Shown here one piece after another: positions 17,612 to 25,805 of a stretch of DNA of 64,000 bases. The notes under the pieces were generated by a model. The model was not told the origin of the DNA. It was given only the letters and a program-made list of their open reading frames with translations, and made no database searches. Position 1 is the first letter of the stretch; each line of letters begins with the position of its first letter. The translations under genes and the position numbers were made by a program. The stretch spans positions 744,001 through 808,000 of the forward strand of contig NZ_JASGJD010000001.1 of assembly GCF_047601505.1 (NCBI RefSeq), in the 5' to 3' direction. This stretch comes from Cloacibacterium sp047601505 (GTDB taxonomy: Bacteria > Bacteroidota > Bacteroidia > Flavobacteriales > Weeksellaceae).

Positions 17612-18473
17612 AGTATTCTTTAATTTTATGATGCCCAACATGTAAAATCACTTCTTCGCCAATGCCTTCGTTTCCGTCGCAGAGGCACCATTGTTTGGGT
17701 AAAATGTAAGGATAAGTACCCGTTTCCCATGCAGATTTCCACATTACAAGAGAGGCTCTGGAAGGGTCTTTTTTCATTATTTCTGCACAGGTTTTATAGA
17801 AGATATTTCCTCTTTCGTCGTTTTTCCAAAGGGTCATTGGGCTTTGGTTATAGGAATGGCCAAGGCCAAGACTTTCGTCTTCTATTGGTTGAGTATCTTT
17901 AGACCAAATCATGTCTTGTCTTAGCAATTGCCTGTCATTATAAGGTACGCAAAAACCGAATTTTTTGGTGAGATGTAGCAGGGCAATAATGTCGCTAGAA
18001 ACGATTTCCATGTCAGAATCTAAAACACATTTAAAATCCGCATCTGATTCTATCAAAGACAGAAATTTAAAATAATCTGCAGTTCTATAGCCGTATCTTT
18101 CGTGTTCAGGATTAGCAACAGGAGAGGTTACTTTTATTAGGTTTACGCCTTCTATTTTTAAATCAAAATCAGAATAAACGGTATATTTTGCATTTGGGAA
18201 ATATTTTTTCAGGGATTTTAGAGAAGGATCTAGTCGAGATTCTTTGTTATTAAAGTCTGAGCCGCCACCGTTTACTCTTTCTTCACCGAATTCAGAAAAA
18301 AGGAATTCAATTTTTATCGTTTTTAGAAAATCAATTTCTGTTTTTGAGAATGGAATATTTACAAAGCTACTTTCTCTTTTTTTTGGGAAAGTAACAGTAG
18401 CTTTACCTTGCAAAACAGCTATGGCATTTTTGAGTTTATAATATATTTTCCACATTGTGTTTGTAAAAGGCAA
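17601..18473 (-). CDS. GT-A-like glycosyltransferase of unassigned family
   Basis: A 290-residue protein. Residues 97-160 contain a 'KYTVYSDFDL' strand, 'YRTADYFKFLSLI' and a DxD-type LDSDMEI (151-157), the arrangement of GT-A enzymes. The rest matches no family I can name. A C-terminal GHHKIKEYYEK ends the domain, with a histidine that could ligate metal as in GT8. A second in-frame start, Met7, is possible. It heads a minus-strand block of four genes, opposite the GT8 gene. Confidence 0.65.
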   Translation of the reverse strand: MPFTNTMWKIYYKLKNAIAVLQGKATVTFPKKRESSFVNIPFSKTEIDFLKTIKIEFLFSEFGEERVNGGGSDFNNKESRLDPSLKSLKKYFPNAKYTVYSDFDLKIEGVNLIKVTSPVANPEHERYGYRTADYFKFLSLIESDADFKCVLDSDMEIVSSDIIALLHLTKKFGFCVPYNDRQLLRQDMIWSKDTQPIEDESLGLGHSYNQSPMTLWKNDERGNIFYKTCAEIMKKDPSRASLVMWKSAWETGTYPYILPKQWCLCDGNEGIGEEVILHVGHHKIKEYYEK

Positions 18474-18542
18474 ATATAGTAAGATTATTTTTTAATATTT
18501 TTTTTTCCACTTTATAAATAGTAATTTTGTTAAAAAGAAGAT

Positions 18543-19418
18543 ATGGATTTTTTGCCAATTGTTTTTACTTGTGATGATGCGTATTTTAAGTATGCAAATG
18601 TTGTAATAACCTCTATCTTACATAATCAGAATAAGAACTGTAGATACGAAATTAATATACTTAGCGAGTTTATAAGCGAAAAAAACAAAGAAATAGCAAA
18701 AAAGCAGATTTCAAAATATTCAAATTTTAGCATCAGATTTGTTATCCTTAAAGATATTGACACGAGTAATTTTTTTTTGAATTCTTATATGTCTGTTAGT
18801 ACTTATTACAGATTTTATATACCAAAGCTTTTTAGTCATTATGATAGAATTTTGTATTTGGATAGTGATTTAATTGTAGATGCGGATATTTCAGAATTAG
18901 CAAGTTTAGATTTTGAAGATACTTTAGCAGTATGTTGTTCTAGCCCTTTTATTAGAAATAAAGTTTTGAAAGGGGATGATGAAAAATTTTCTTTGAATTA
19001 TTTTACTCATGTTTTGAAAATGCCAGATCCTTTACAATATTTTAATGCGGGCGTTATGTTGTATAATATCAAGAAAATGAATGAAATAGATATTGCCACG
19101 AAGTTATTTGAAGCATTAGAGGATATTAAAGAGCCTTTTTTGCAGGATCAAGATATTTTAAATTCTGTTTTATCTAATAATGGAGGAGTAAAACTAATTT
19201 CTAGTAAGTATAACATGACCAGGACCTTTGTAATCACAACCAAAAGGCTATTTTTAGAAAGATTAAAAGAAATATTCAGAATAAGCAAAAAAAGCAATTG
19301 GTTTTTTATTTACCATTACGTAGGAAAAGACAAGCCTTGGATGACCAAAAGAAGAGATGGTCTATTATTTTTAAAATATGCTAAAATGTCTCCTTTTTAT
19401 AAACAAATTTTTAAATAA
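18543..19418 (+). CDS. GT8-family glycosyltransferase (LgtC/RfaJ-like), lone plus-strand gene
   Basis: A 291-residue retaining GT-A transferase of family 8. It begins PIVFTCDDAYFKYA (residues 5-18), has the metal site YLDSDL (105-110), then FNAGVMLYN, QDQDILN and the C-terminal HYVGKDKPW, whose histidine completes the metal site in LgtC. These enzymes add galactose or glucose in alpha linkage. It is divergent from the neighbouring block and convergent with the gene to its right (13-bp gap), so it is probably transcribed alone. Confidence 0.92.
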   Translation: MDFLPIVFTCDDAYFKYANVVITSILHNQNKNCRYEINILSEFISEKNKEIAKKQISKYSNFSIRFVILKDIDTSNFFLNSYMSVSTYYRFYIPKLFSHYDRILYLDSDLIVDADISELASLDFEDTLAVCCSSPFIRNKVLKGDDEKFSLNYFTHVLKMPDPLQYFNAGVMLYNIKKMNEIDIATKLFEALEDIKEPFLQDQDILNSVLSNNGGVKLISSKYNMTRTFVITTKRLFLERLKEIFRISKKSNWFFIYHYVGKDKPWMTKRRDGLLFLKYAKMSPFYKQIFK

Positions 19419-19431
19419 ATTGTTTTTAGTG

Positions 19432-20424
19432 TTAACCAAAAATGTTTTTAATCCAATATTTGAAATTGTATTTATCTGTTATTTCGTGGTTCAAATTGTG
19501 ATAGGGCAGTTTTAAAAAATTCTCTAAACCATCAAAATTATTAAAATCTGTAATGTAAATATTATTAGGGTGGTAGAAGTCATATTTTTTGACTGAGAAA
19601 TTATCAGTAATAATCTTATTTTTATAAACCAATGCTTCAAAAAACCTAAGAGAAAGCCCATCGTGTTCTTGTCTTTTGAGGTCTATTACACATTGTGCGT
19701 TTCTAGAGAGTGATAAGCAGTCTTCATAAGAAAGAGGTTTTTCAAAAAATGTTATTCCTTCTATAGGGTTTTCTTTTCTATATTGGTTTTGGGTAAGAAG
19801 AAATTGATAATTGTACTGATGGTTCAAAGATTCTAAGAATCTATGTATGCTAGAAAGATCTTGCTTTCTTTTTTCTGTATTTACTCCTATGTATAGAAAA
19901 TCTATTTCTTTATGCTTATTACTAGTGTCTTCAAAGAAGCAATTAGTAGTATGTTTTAGGGGGTAATTAGGGTATTGGGATATGTCATTTTCATCAAATA
20001 CAAAAATGCGATCAAAATATTTCTGATAATCTAAAATTTTAGAAGAAACAGAAAGCCCATCTAATTGAAAATCTACCTTTTTGGTTGAGACAGAATGAGC
20101 ATATTTAATTACAAATTCAGGTACTAGATCTCCTCTTATTACAAAACAGAAATCAAATTTCAAATTTTTCTTTTTTAAGCGAAGGAGTTCATGTTTTGAA
20201 TGCTTATTGAAGTTTCTTTCTTCAATTTTATGGATTTGTTTCTTGTTTTTTAGAATAATTCTGTGAAAATAGTTTTCTGTTTTTTGCCAAAAATTTAGCT
20301 TGGTTTTTGGGATGTTATTACCATAAAATTCATACACCTCATAATTGTTAATAGTGAAATGTTCTATAAATTTTTTTGCAATATTCTTATTACGATATAT
20401 GAAGAGTACTTTTATTTTATCCAT
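19432..20424 (-). CDS. CgeB/RfaS-like putative glycosyltransferase, copy 1
   Basis: A 330-residue protein related to its upstream neighbour. Both share a FNE/KHSK-type basic middle, a 'DRIFVFDENDISQYP' segment, 'FFEKPLSYEDCLSL', and a C-terminal 'LRFFEALVYKNKIITDN..YHPNNIYI' block. The last part resembles the C-terminal donor-binding half of CgeB-type GT-B proteins (equivalent to the E-x7-E region). It overlaps copy 2 by 8 bp and is the last gene of its block. Function in LPS or capsule assembly is inferred from context. Confidence 0.55.
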   Translation of the reverse strand: MDKIKVLFIYRNKNIAKKFIEHFTINNYEVYEFYGNNIPKTKLNFWQKTENYFHRIILKNKKQIHKIEERNFNKHSKHELLRLKKKNLKFDFCFVIRGDLVPEFVIKYAHSVSTKKVDFQLDGLSVSSKILDYQKYFDRIFVFDENDISQYPNYPLKHTTNCFFEDTSNKHKEIDFLYIGVNTEKRKQDLSSIHRFLESLNHQYNYQFLLTQNQYRKENPIEGITFFEKPLSYEDCLSLSRNAQCVIDLKRQEHDGLSLRFFEALVYKNKIITDNFSVKKYDFYHPNNIYITDFNNFDGLENFLKLPYHNLNHEITDKYNFKYWIKNIFG

Positions 20425-21460
20425 TTTGATGTGAGATAAGTCTATTTTCTAACCAATGATCTAGTCTGTATTTATTAATAAGGTTTTCATCAATAAGATG
20501 ATACGGTTTTGTTAAAAAAATAGTAATTTCTTCAGAACTTGTGTTTTCTGTAAAAATTAGAATATTATCTGGATGATAAAATTCTAATTCTTTTACCTTA
20601 GGATTTGTAGTAATTATCTTTTTTTTGTAATGTGTAGCCTCAAAAATTCTAAAAGTAAATCCCTTCTGATAGATTATCTGTATGTCTAGTACAATACTAG
20701 ATTTTGCAGTAATAAAAAGATAATCGTGTAAAGAAATTCCGTGTTCTAAGTATTTGAAGTTAGGATTTTTTACGAGCTGTTTTTTGTCAAAATCTGGTGG
20801 AACTACAATATTAATATTATATGAAACATCAATATTAGGATTTACCTTGCTAATGATATTATCTATGGTAATGTCTCTTCTGTTGGCAAGTTGCCCTACA
20901 TAAGAAAAAACGTGATTTTTAAGTGGGGTAATTTGGCCTTGTATCTCTTGTATAGGATAGAAAAAATTGGTGGCATAGTTCATTCTTAGATTAGGATACT
21001 TATGAATACTATCCTCGTCAAAGCAATATACTTTATTAAAAAAATGACGGGTTTTTAAGAGTTTTTTTTCTTTCGCATCATTTACACTATCCCAAAGATA
21101 CCCATAGATCGCAGAGCCGTATTTACAAATATATTTTACAAAATTTTCATTAAAATTATCATGTCTTATAAATAATATATAGTGATATTTTTTATTTATT
21201 TTATTGTAAATCTGATTTAGAAATTGACGATTTTTATCTTGAAAAGCAGCCTCTTCTAGGTAATCATTTTTTTTTAAGACCAATCTATTGAATACATTTA
21301 GTAATTTATGTATTTTATTTTTTACAAATGGTTTATGTGGCTCTATTTTCAGAAAATCAGCATTTATACCTTGTGCATTTAAGAATTCAAAGGCTTCTTC
21401 TCTCAGAAATCCTTGTTCTACTATAAGTACGCTTTTCCCTATAAGTGCATTTTTATTCAT
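20417..21460 (-). CDS. CgeB/RfaS-like putative glycosyltransferase, copy 2
   Basis: A 347-residue paralogue of the downstream gene. It has 'KVYCFDEDSIHKYPNLRMNY' where copy 1 has 'RIFVFDENDISQYPNYPLKH', and 'FRIFEATHYKKKIITTN..FYHPDNILI' at the C-terminus. The tandem arrangement points to duplication followed by divergence, perhaps to add similar sugars in succession. There are no membrane segments. It lies one base after the StrF-like GT2 gene. The family call rests on the C-terminal block and is tentative. Confidence 0.55.
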   Translation of the reverse strand: MNKNALIGKSVLIVEQGFLREEAFEFLNAQGINADFLKIEPHKPFVKNKIHKLLNVFNRLVLKKNDYLEEAAFQDKNRQFLNQIYNKINKKYHYILFIRHDNFNENFVKYICKYGSAIYGYLWDSVNDAKEKKLLKTRHFFNKVYCFDEDSIHKYPNLRMNYATNFFYPIQEIQGQITPLKNHVFSYVGQLANRRDITIDNIISKVNPNIDVSYNINIVVPPDFDKKQLVKNPNFKYLEHGISLHDYLFITAKSSIVLDIQIIYQKGFTFRIFEATHYKKKIITTNPKVKELEFYHPDNILIFTENTSSEEITIFLTKPYHLIDENLINKYRLDHWLENRLISHQNG

Positions 21461-21461
21461 A

Positions 21462-22316
21462 TTAATAAAATAAGATATTAATGATTTTTTTTATAGCTTT
21501 TAGAGTGTTAAAAAAACCAAGTTTTTTAAGTTTCAAAAATTTTAAAAGGTAATAGGTTTGTTCTCTTTTAGAAAAGTCTAAATGCCAAAGTTGTTTAGAA
21601 AACTCGGTAAACATTTCAAATTCTAATTTTGTATCTATCTGATTTTGTTTATAGTGGGTTCTATTATTTAATCTATTTTGGATAAGAGACTCTAGCCATT
21701 CTTTTGAAGGTTTACCTTGTGAGAAATGCTGAATTGATATTTTGTTGGTAATATAATTGTTAAAATAGGAATTAGATTTTATAGAAAAAGAAATGTCATA
21801 AGCGTGATAACCTTGTAACCGTTCGTCAAATTTTATTTTTTCCCAATTATTTTTGGAACAAGCCATAAAAACGCCGTCTATTATTTTCACTTTTTTTAAT
21901 CCGTTTTCGGCAGAGAACGTAAATTGATGGTTTTTATTTTCAATAAGATTTACATGAGTGATGTGCGAGTAACAGTGGTTTTTTATCATCCACCATCCAA
22001 TAGGCACTTCTGGTATATAATCTGCTCCTGCCAGACCTATTGTGCCGGTTTTTTCGTCTTTTAGGTAATCTGTTATGATAGAGCCCCAGTCTTGGGTTTT
22101 AAACAAAATGTCTTCATGTAAAAAAAGAAGATAATCGTATTGTGCCTTCTCTGCTCCTCTGTTGTATGCCTCACAAATGCCCATTTTACCAGGGTTGTCT
22201 ATTTTTATCATTTCATACGGAATACCAATGGTAGCGGCAATGTTTTTTTCTAATGCCAGATAATAGTGAGGTTGGTATGATGAAATGATGATGGAGAGCA
22301 TTTTATAGTCTTTCAA
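21462..22316 (-). CDS. GT2-like glycosyltransferase, StrF-type domain
   Basis: A 284-residue GT-A relative. It starts LSIIISSYQPHYY (residues 7-19), continues IDNPGKMGICEAYNRGAEKA (39-58) and has LFLHEDILF (64-72) in place of the DxD. That HED version and the 'GICEAYNRG' segment are typical of the StrF-like subgroup (Glyco_tranf_2_5). It overlaps the upstream GT2 gene by 14 bp. A Met at residue 6 (MLSIII) is an alternative start that would nearly remove the overlap. Confidence 0.78.
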   Translation of the reverse strand: MKDYKMLSIIISSYQPHYYLALEKNIAATIGIPYEMIKIDNPGKMGICEAYNRGAEKAQYDYLLFLHEDILFKTQDWGSIITDYLKDEKTGTIGLAGADYIPEVPIGWWMIKNHCYSHITHVNLIENKNHQFTFSAENGLKKVKIIDGVFMACSKNNWEKIKFDERLQGYHAYDISFSIKSNSYFNNYITNKISIQHFSQGKPSKEWLESLIQNRLNNRTHYKQNQIDTKLEFEMFTEFSKQLWHLDFSKREQTYYLLKFLKLKKLGFFNTLKAIKKIINILFY

Positions 22317-23118
22317 TAATTTTAAATAGAAGTTTTGATAATTTATTTTTCTGTGTTTTTAAAATAATTTCATCGTATTTAAGAGATTTGTTTTTCAAAA
22401 TAGAATAATTTTTAATGGCATTCTCGTTACAATCTAAATATTTTGAGAGATGCTTTCTATAGATATAGTTTTCTGCTTCATTTAATAATTTACTATTTTG
22501 ATTGATTTTATCATCCATAGAATTTTCTTTCCTGCGATAAAAAAAACCAACATAATCTAATTTTATTACTAAACTATTTTCATTTAAAATAGATAGCCAA
22601 AAATCCCAATCTTCTCTGCCATACTTCAAATTTTCATCATATCCTAGAACTTTAACCCAATTTTCTTTTTTTAAAAAACCTGAACAAAATATAATATTTC
22701 CGGTCAGAATTTGTTGATGGGTGTAATTCGGAAGGAGCCATGGTTTGTTTTCAATACCAAAGAACTCTGCATTACAATATATTACTGTAGGATTTTTCGC
22801 AAATTCCTTTTCTGCCAATTCTAGGTACTGGTTGCCAATTTTGTCATCTGCATCTAATGGTAGAATCCACTCTCCTTTGGAGATTTTTATCCCTGCATTT
22901 CTTGCAGAAGACAAACCTCCATTCTCTTTATAGATATATCTAAAACGGGGGTCTTTTCCCACCCATTTTTTTGCAATCTCTTCGGTATGGTCTGGGCTGC
23001 CATCATTTACAATAATACACTCCCAATCTTGGTAAGTTTGGTCTAGTACAGATTGAAGACACTCGTCTAAATATTGTGCTTGGTTATAGCAGGGGACGAT
23101 AACGGAGATTAAAGGCAT
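22303..23118 (-). CDS. GT2-family glycosyltransferase
   Basis: A 271-residue family 2 transferase: LISVIVPCYNQAQYL (residues 3-17), IIVNDGSPDHT (35-45), SARNAGI and LPLDADD (86-92). The domain is complete and the C-terminus short. It is transcribed toward the StrF-like gene. Upstream is a 221-bp gap holding a 41-bp tandem repeat, the longest gap within this block. Confidence 0.9.
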   Translation of the reverse strand: MPLISVIVPCYNQAQYLDECLQSVLDQTYQDWECIIVNDGSPDHTEEIAKKWVGKDPRFRYIYKENGGLSSARNAGIKISKGEWILPLDADDKIGNQYLELAEKEFAKNPTVIYCNAEFFGIENKPWLLPNYTHQQILTGNIIFCSGFLKKENWVKVLGYDENLKYGREDWDFWLSILNENSLVIKLDYVGFFYRRKENSMDDKINQNSKLLNEAENYIYRKHLSKYLDCNENAIKNYSILKNKSLKYDEIILKTQKNKLSKLLFKIIERL

Positions 23119-23207
23119 TGTTTAATATTTAATCAAAAATAATTAATTTATTTAGATTTTGTACAATAATAACGGAACAATAGGGATTACTAATCAAATT
23201 TTACTTC

Positions 23208-23306
23208 GTCCCAACTTGGGAAAACCTAAACCAAAATAGTTTCTTACTGTCCCAACTTGGGAAAGTCTAAACCAGAATAGTTTCTTTCCGTCCCAACTTG
23301 GGAAAG
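23208..23306. repeat. 41-bp tandem direct repeat with CCCAACTTGGG dyads
   Basis: GTCCCAACTTGGG begins at 23208, 23249 and 23290, an exact 41-bp period. The 28-bp segments between copies 1-2 and 2-3 are themselves nearly identical (both contain CTAAACC, AATAGTTTCTT), so this is about 2.4 tandem copies. Each TCCCAACTTGGGA is a short dyad with 6-bp arms around one base. It sits in the only sizeable gap of this gene block, upstream of one GT2 gene and downstream of another. Confidence 0.9.
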
Positions 23307-23339
23307 CTTCTTTTTATTATAATTGAATTTTTTCAGAAC

Positions 23340-24179
23340 TTATAAATATTTATAAGCTTTAAAAAGTCCTAATTTATATAATAATTTTAACAGTCTGGAG
23401 TTTTTGAGGGAAGTGAGTTTGTCTTTTAATTGTAGATATTTATTTTTGGGTATATAGTGTTCTATAAATAAATCTTCAATGTTTATATTTCTTCTTTCAG
23501 CCATTTTAATTAAAGCTACCCAATGCCAGAAAAGAGCTTTCTCAGAATTCTTATTATTAGATACACCTCCAGAATGTATTCTGTATAAGTATTGAGGATT
23601 ATCTATTAATTTTACTTCGGCAATTTCACACATTTTCATATAAATGTCTTTGTCTTCTGCTCTTTTAATAAAAGTGTCTATACCTGTTGTTTTATTATAA
23701 ACTTCTTTTCTAAAGCAAGCAAAATGTGATATTTCTCCACGAAAACCATAATAGTCTGAATTTAAACTTTCAATTTGTTTGCAGTGGTGTTCTTTGAGTT
23801 CATTTAACTTTTCATCACAAAAAATGAAGCCTGTATAAGTCATGCCTATTTCAATATTGTTGCTGAAAGCTTCCAAGCTTAGCTCAATTGCTTTTGGTTT
23901 CAAAGCGTCATCTGGGTCTAATCTTGCAAAAATTGGAGATTCTGACAATTCAATGCCTCTAATTAATGATTTTTGGTAGCCTATATTTTCTTCATTTTTA
24001 AAAAACCTGAAACGTGAATCTTCTGCAATTAAGTTTTTTATAATTTCAACTGAACCATCTGTAGAGCAATCGTCTATTACTATTGCCTCCCATTTTTTTT
24101 CTGTTTGAGCTAATAAACTATCATAACAATCTTTAAAAAAGTGACCGTTATTGTAATTGGCAATTAGAATACTAATCAT
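23340..24179 (-). CDS. GT2-family glycosyltransferase
   Basis: A 279-residue family 2 transferase with ISILIANYNNGHF (residues 2-14), VIDDCSTDGS (34-43) and ARLDPDD (85-91), a DPDD variant of the metal site. It follows another GT2 gene by 4 bp. Its stop lies just left of the 41-bp repeat region's right end, so the repeats fall between its end and the start of the next gene. The donor sugar is unknown. Confidence 0.9.
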   Translation of the reverse strand: MISILIANYNNGHFFKDCYDSLLAQTEKKWEAIVIDDCSTDGSVEIIKNLIAEDSRFRFFKNEENIGYQKSLIRGIELSESPIFARLDPDDALKPKAIELSLEAFSNNIEIGMTYTGFIFCDEKLNELKEHHCKQIESLNSDYYGFRGEISHFACFRKEVYNKTTGIDTFIKRAEDKDIYMKMCEIAEVKLIDNPQYLYRIHSGGVSNNKNSEKALFWHWVALIKMAERRNINIEDLFIEHYIPKNKYLQLKDKLTSLKNSRLLKLLYKLGLFKAYKYL

Positions 24180-24183
24180 TTAT

Positions 24184-24972
24184 TTATAGTTTCGTTAAAT
24201 TGAATTTTTTTAATAACCTAATCCATCTTGAAGAATATATTTCTTCAATTTGTTTTTTTAAATTAATCACCTCAGTGTTTTTTTCTAAATATTTTGACAA
24301 AATTAATAGATAATCAGGGTGTTTATTTTTTAAATGAAGTAGCCTCTCTTCCATGCCTAAATTATGGTTTATAAAGCTAACACCATCCAATCTAAAATTA
24401 ACCGCAATAAAATTGCAATGATAAAAAGAAACCTTTTGAAGCAAGGCGTCAAAAAACCATGTCCAATCAGAAGAAATTTTATGAGATTCTTCATACAAGT
24501 TATTATCAAACAAACTCTTTCTTATTCTTGTGCCTAGATGAGGAACTGTATCTAACAGTAAATATGATATAGTAATTAAACTTGGAAAATGCTTTACAGT
24601 TTCAGAGCCATCTATTTTTAATAAATTATGATCTCCATAGACAATATCGTAAATGTTATCTATACTCAAAAGCTTATCTACGACAGTCTCATTGAAAAAA
24701 GTATCTCCACTATTTATAAAAATAATGTATTCGCCATTTGCCACTTTTATACCTTTGTTCATAGCGTTATAAATACCTTTATCTGGTTCAGAAACCCAAT
24801 AAGTAATTTTATCTTTATTTTGCGCTATTAGCTCTTTGCTTCCATCTGTAGAGCCACCATCTATTACAATGTACTCAATCTCTTGATAAGTTTGCGCAAA
24901 AACACTCTCAAAAGTTTTTTGTAAACCTTCTAAATTGTTATAATTGATGGTAATGATGGAGAGTTTAGGCAT
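24184..24972 (-). CDS. GT2-family glycosyltransferase (WcaE-like)
   Basis: A 262-residue family 2 transferase. It has LSIITINYNNLEGL (residues 4-17), VIDGGSTDGS (36-45), SEPDKGIYNAMNKGI (61-75) and FINSGDTF (85-92). The 'SEPDKGIYDAMNKG' and 'SGD' pattern marks the colanic-acid WcaE-like subgroup. It overlaps the upstream gene by 8 bp. Complete and intact. Confidence 0.9.
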   Translation of the reverse strand: MPKLSIITINYNNLEGLQKTFESVFAQTYQEIEYIVIDGGSTDGSKELIAQNKDKITYWVSEPDKGIYNAMNKGIKVANGEYIIFINSGDTFFNETVVDKLLSIDNIYDIVYGDHNLLKIDGSETVKHFPSLITISYLLLDTVPHLGTRIRKSLFDNNLYEESHKISSDWTWFFDALLQKVSFYHCNFIAVNFRLDGVSFINHNLGMEERLLHLKNKHPDYLLILSKYLEKNTEVINLKKQIEEIYSSRWIRLLKKFNLTKL

Positions 24973-25804
24973 TTGGTTTATTATTAAATAAATTTTTTTT
25001 AAGTTTATAAAGTATTCTTTTTGTAATATAGATGACTTTTTTAAATAAGGGTTCTTCTATCAAAGTCTTCAATCTATTCGCTTGAATTGCTGGTGTTCCT
25101 ATTTTGGATTCTGATGTTTCTAATAAAATTTTGATATTATTAGTGTCATTATAATAATAAGCAAGAGGGGTTATGATACTCTGGTCGTGGCGATGTTCTA
25201 TAAAATCTTCTTTTTGGTTGCCAATCTCATTACCAATAGGATCTACTATTAATTCGGATTTAAAAAGTGTAATATTTAACCACTGAGATATGAATTCGTT
25301 TTTAGGATTTTTACATATTATAATTCCTCCCATAATTTTATCAAAAGAATGCCAATTTTCATCTTTAATAAGTTGGTCAAAATATTTTTGAGTATTTAAT
25401 TTTGTCCAATTGCCAATTTTAGTAGTTGCAGAAGGCCACATTTTATTCCATCCATAATCGAAATTGTTTCTATACTGAAATAAAATAGTGTCATGCTTTT
25501 CAATCAATTTAAAATACTGATACCATTCCTCAGATTTAGAAATAGAGCATCCTGCATCAATATAAATAACTATACTATTAGGATAATCTTGAAGGGTTTT
25601 CCAAATAATATATGGCTTCCAAATCCAATAACCACCTCCTTTTTTATAGTTCATTAAAGGATTTGCTTTAATGTGCATTGGCAAATCGTGAGGTGTATAA
25701 ATGATTGTTTTATCAAAAATATTTAAGTTGTTAGCCTCTTTTTTTAATCTATTTAAAGAGCCCTTAAATTCTTCTGTTCCATATAAAATTAATATTTTCT
25801 CCAT
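24965..25804 (-). CDS. GT-A-like glycosyltransferase of unassigned family
   Basis: A 279-residue protein. The segment KKGGGYWIWKPYII (residues 54-67), then IVIYIDAGCSI (78-88), 'FDKIMGGIIICKN' and 'EHRHDQSIITPL' recur in a family of polysaccharide-locus proteins with a GT-A-like plan, where IDAG stands for the DxD. I cannot name the family with confidence. It sits 1 bp after wzt and directly before GT2 genes, which supports a role in chain assembly. Three or four C-terminal lysine-rich turns may bind membrane. Confidence 0.6.
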   Translation of the reverse strand: MEKILILYGTEEFKGSLNRLKKEANNLNIFDKTIIYTPHDLPMHIKANPLMNYKKGGGYWIWKPYIIWKTLQDYPNSIVIYIDAGCSISKSEEWYQYFKLIEKHDTILFQYRNNFDYGWNKMWPSATTKIGNWTKLNTQKYFDQLIKDENWHSFDKIMGGIIICKNPKNEFISQWLNITLFKSELIVDPIGNEIGNQKEDFIEHRHDQSIITPLAYYYNDTNNIKILLETSESKIGTPAIQANRLKTLIEEPLFKKVIYITKRILYKLKKNLFNNKPNA

Positions 25805-25805
25805 C

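Noticed and set aside
23208..23306. CRISPR-like array of three regular repeats
   Set aside because: The segments between the repeats are almost identical to each other, so they are not spacers; only about 2.4 copies exist and no cas gene is in the window. It is a plain tandem repeat.
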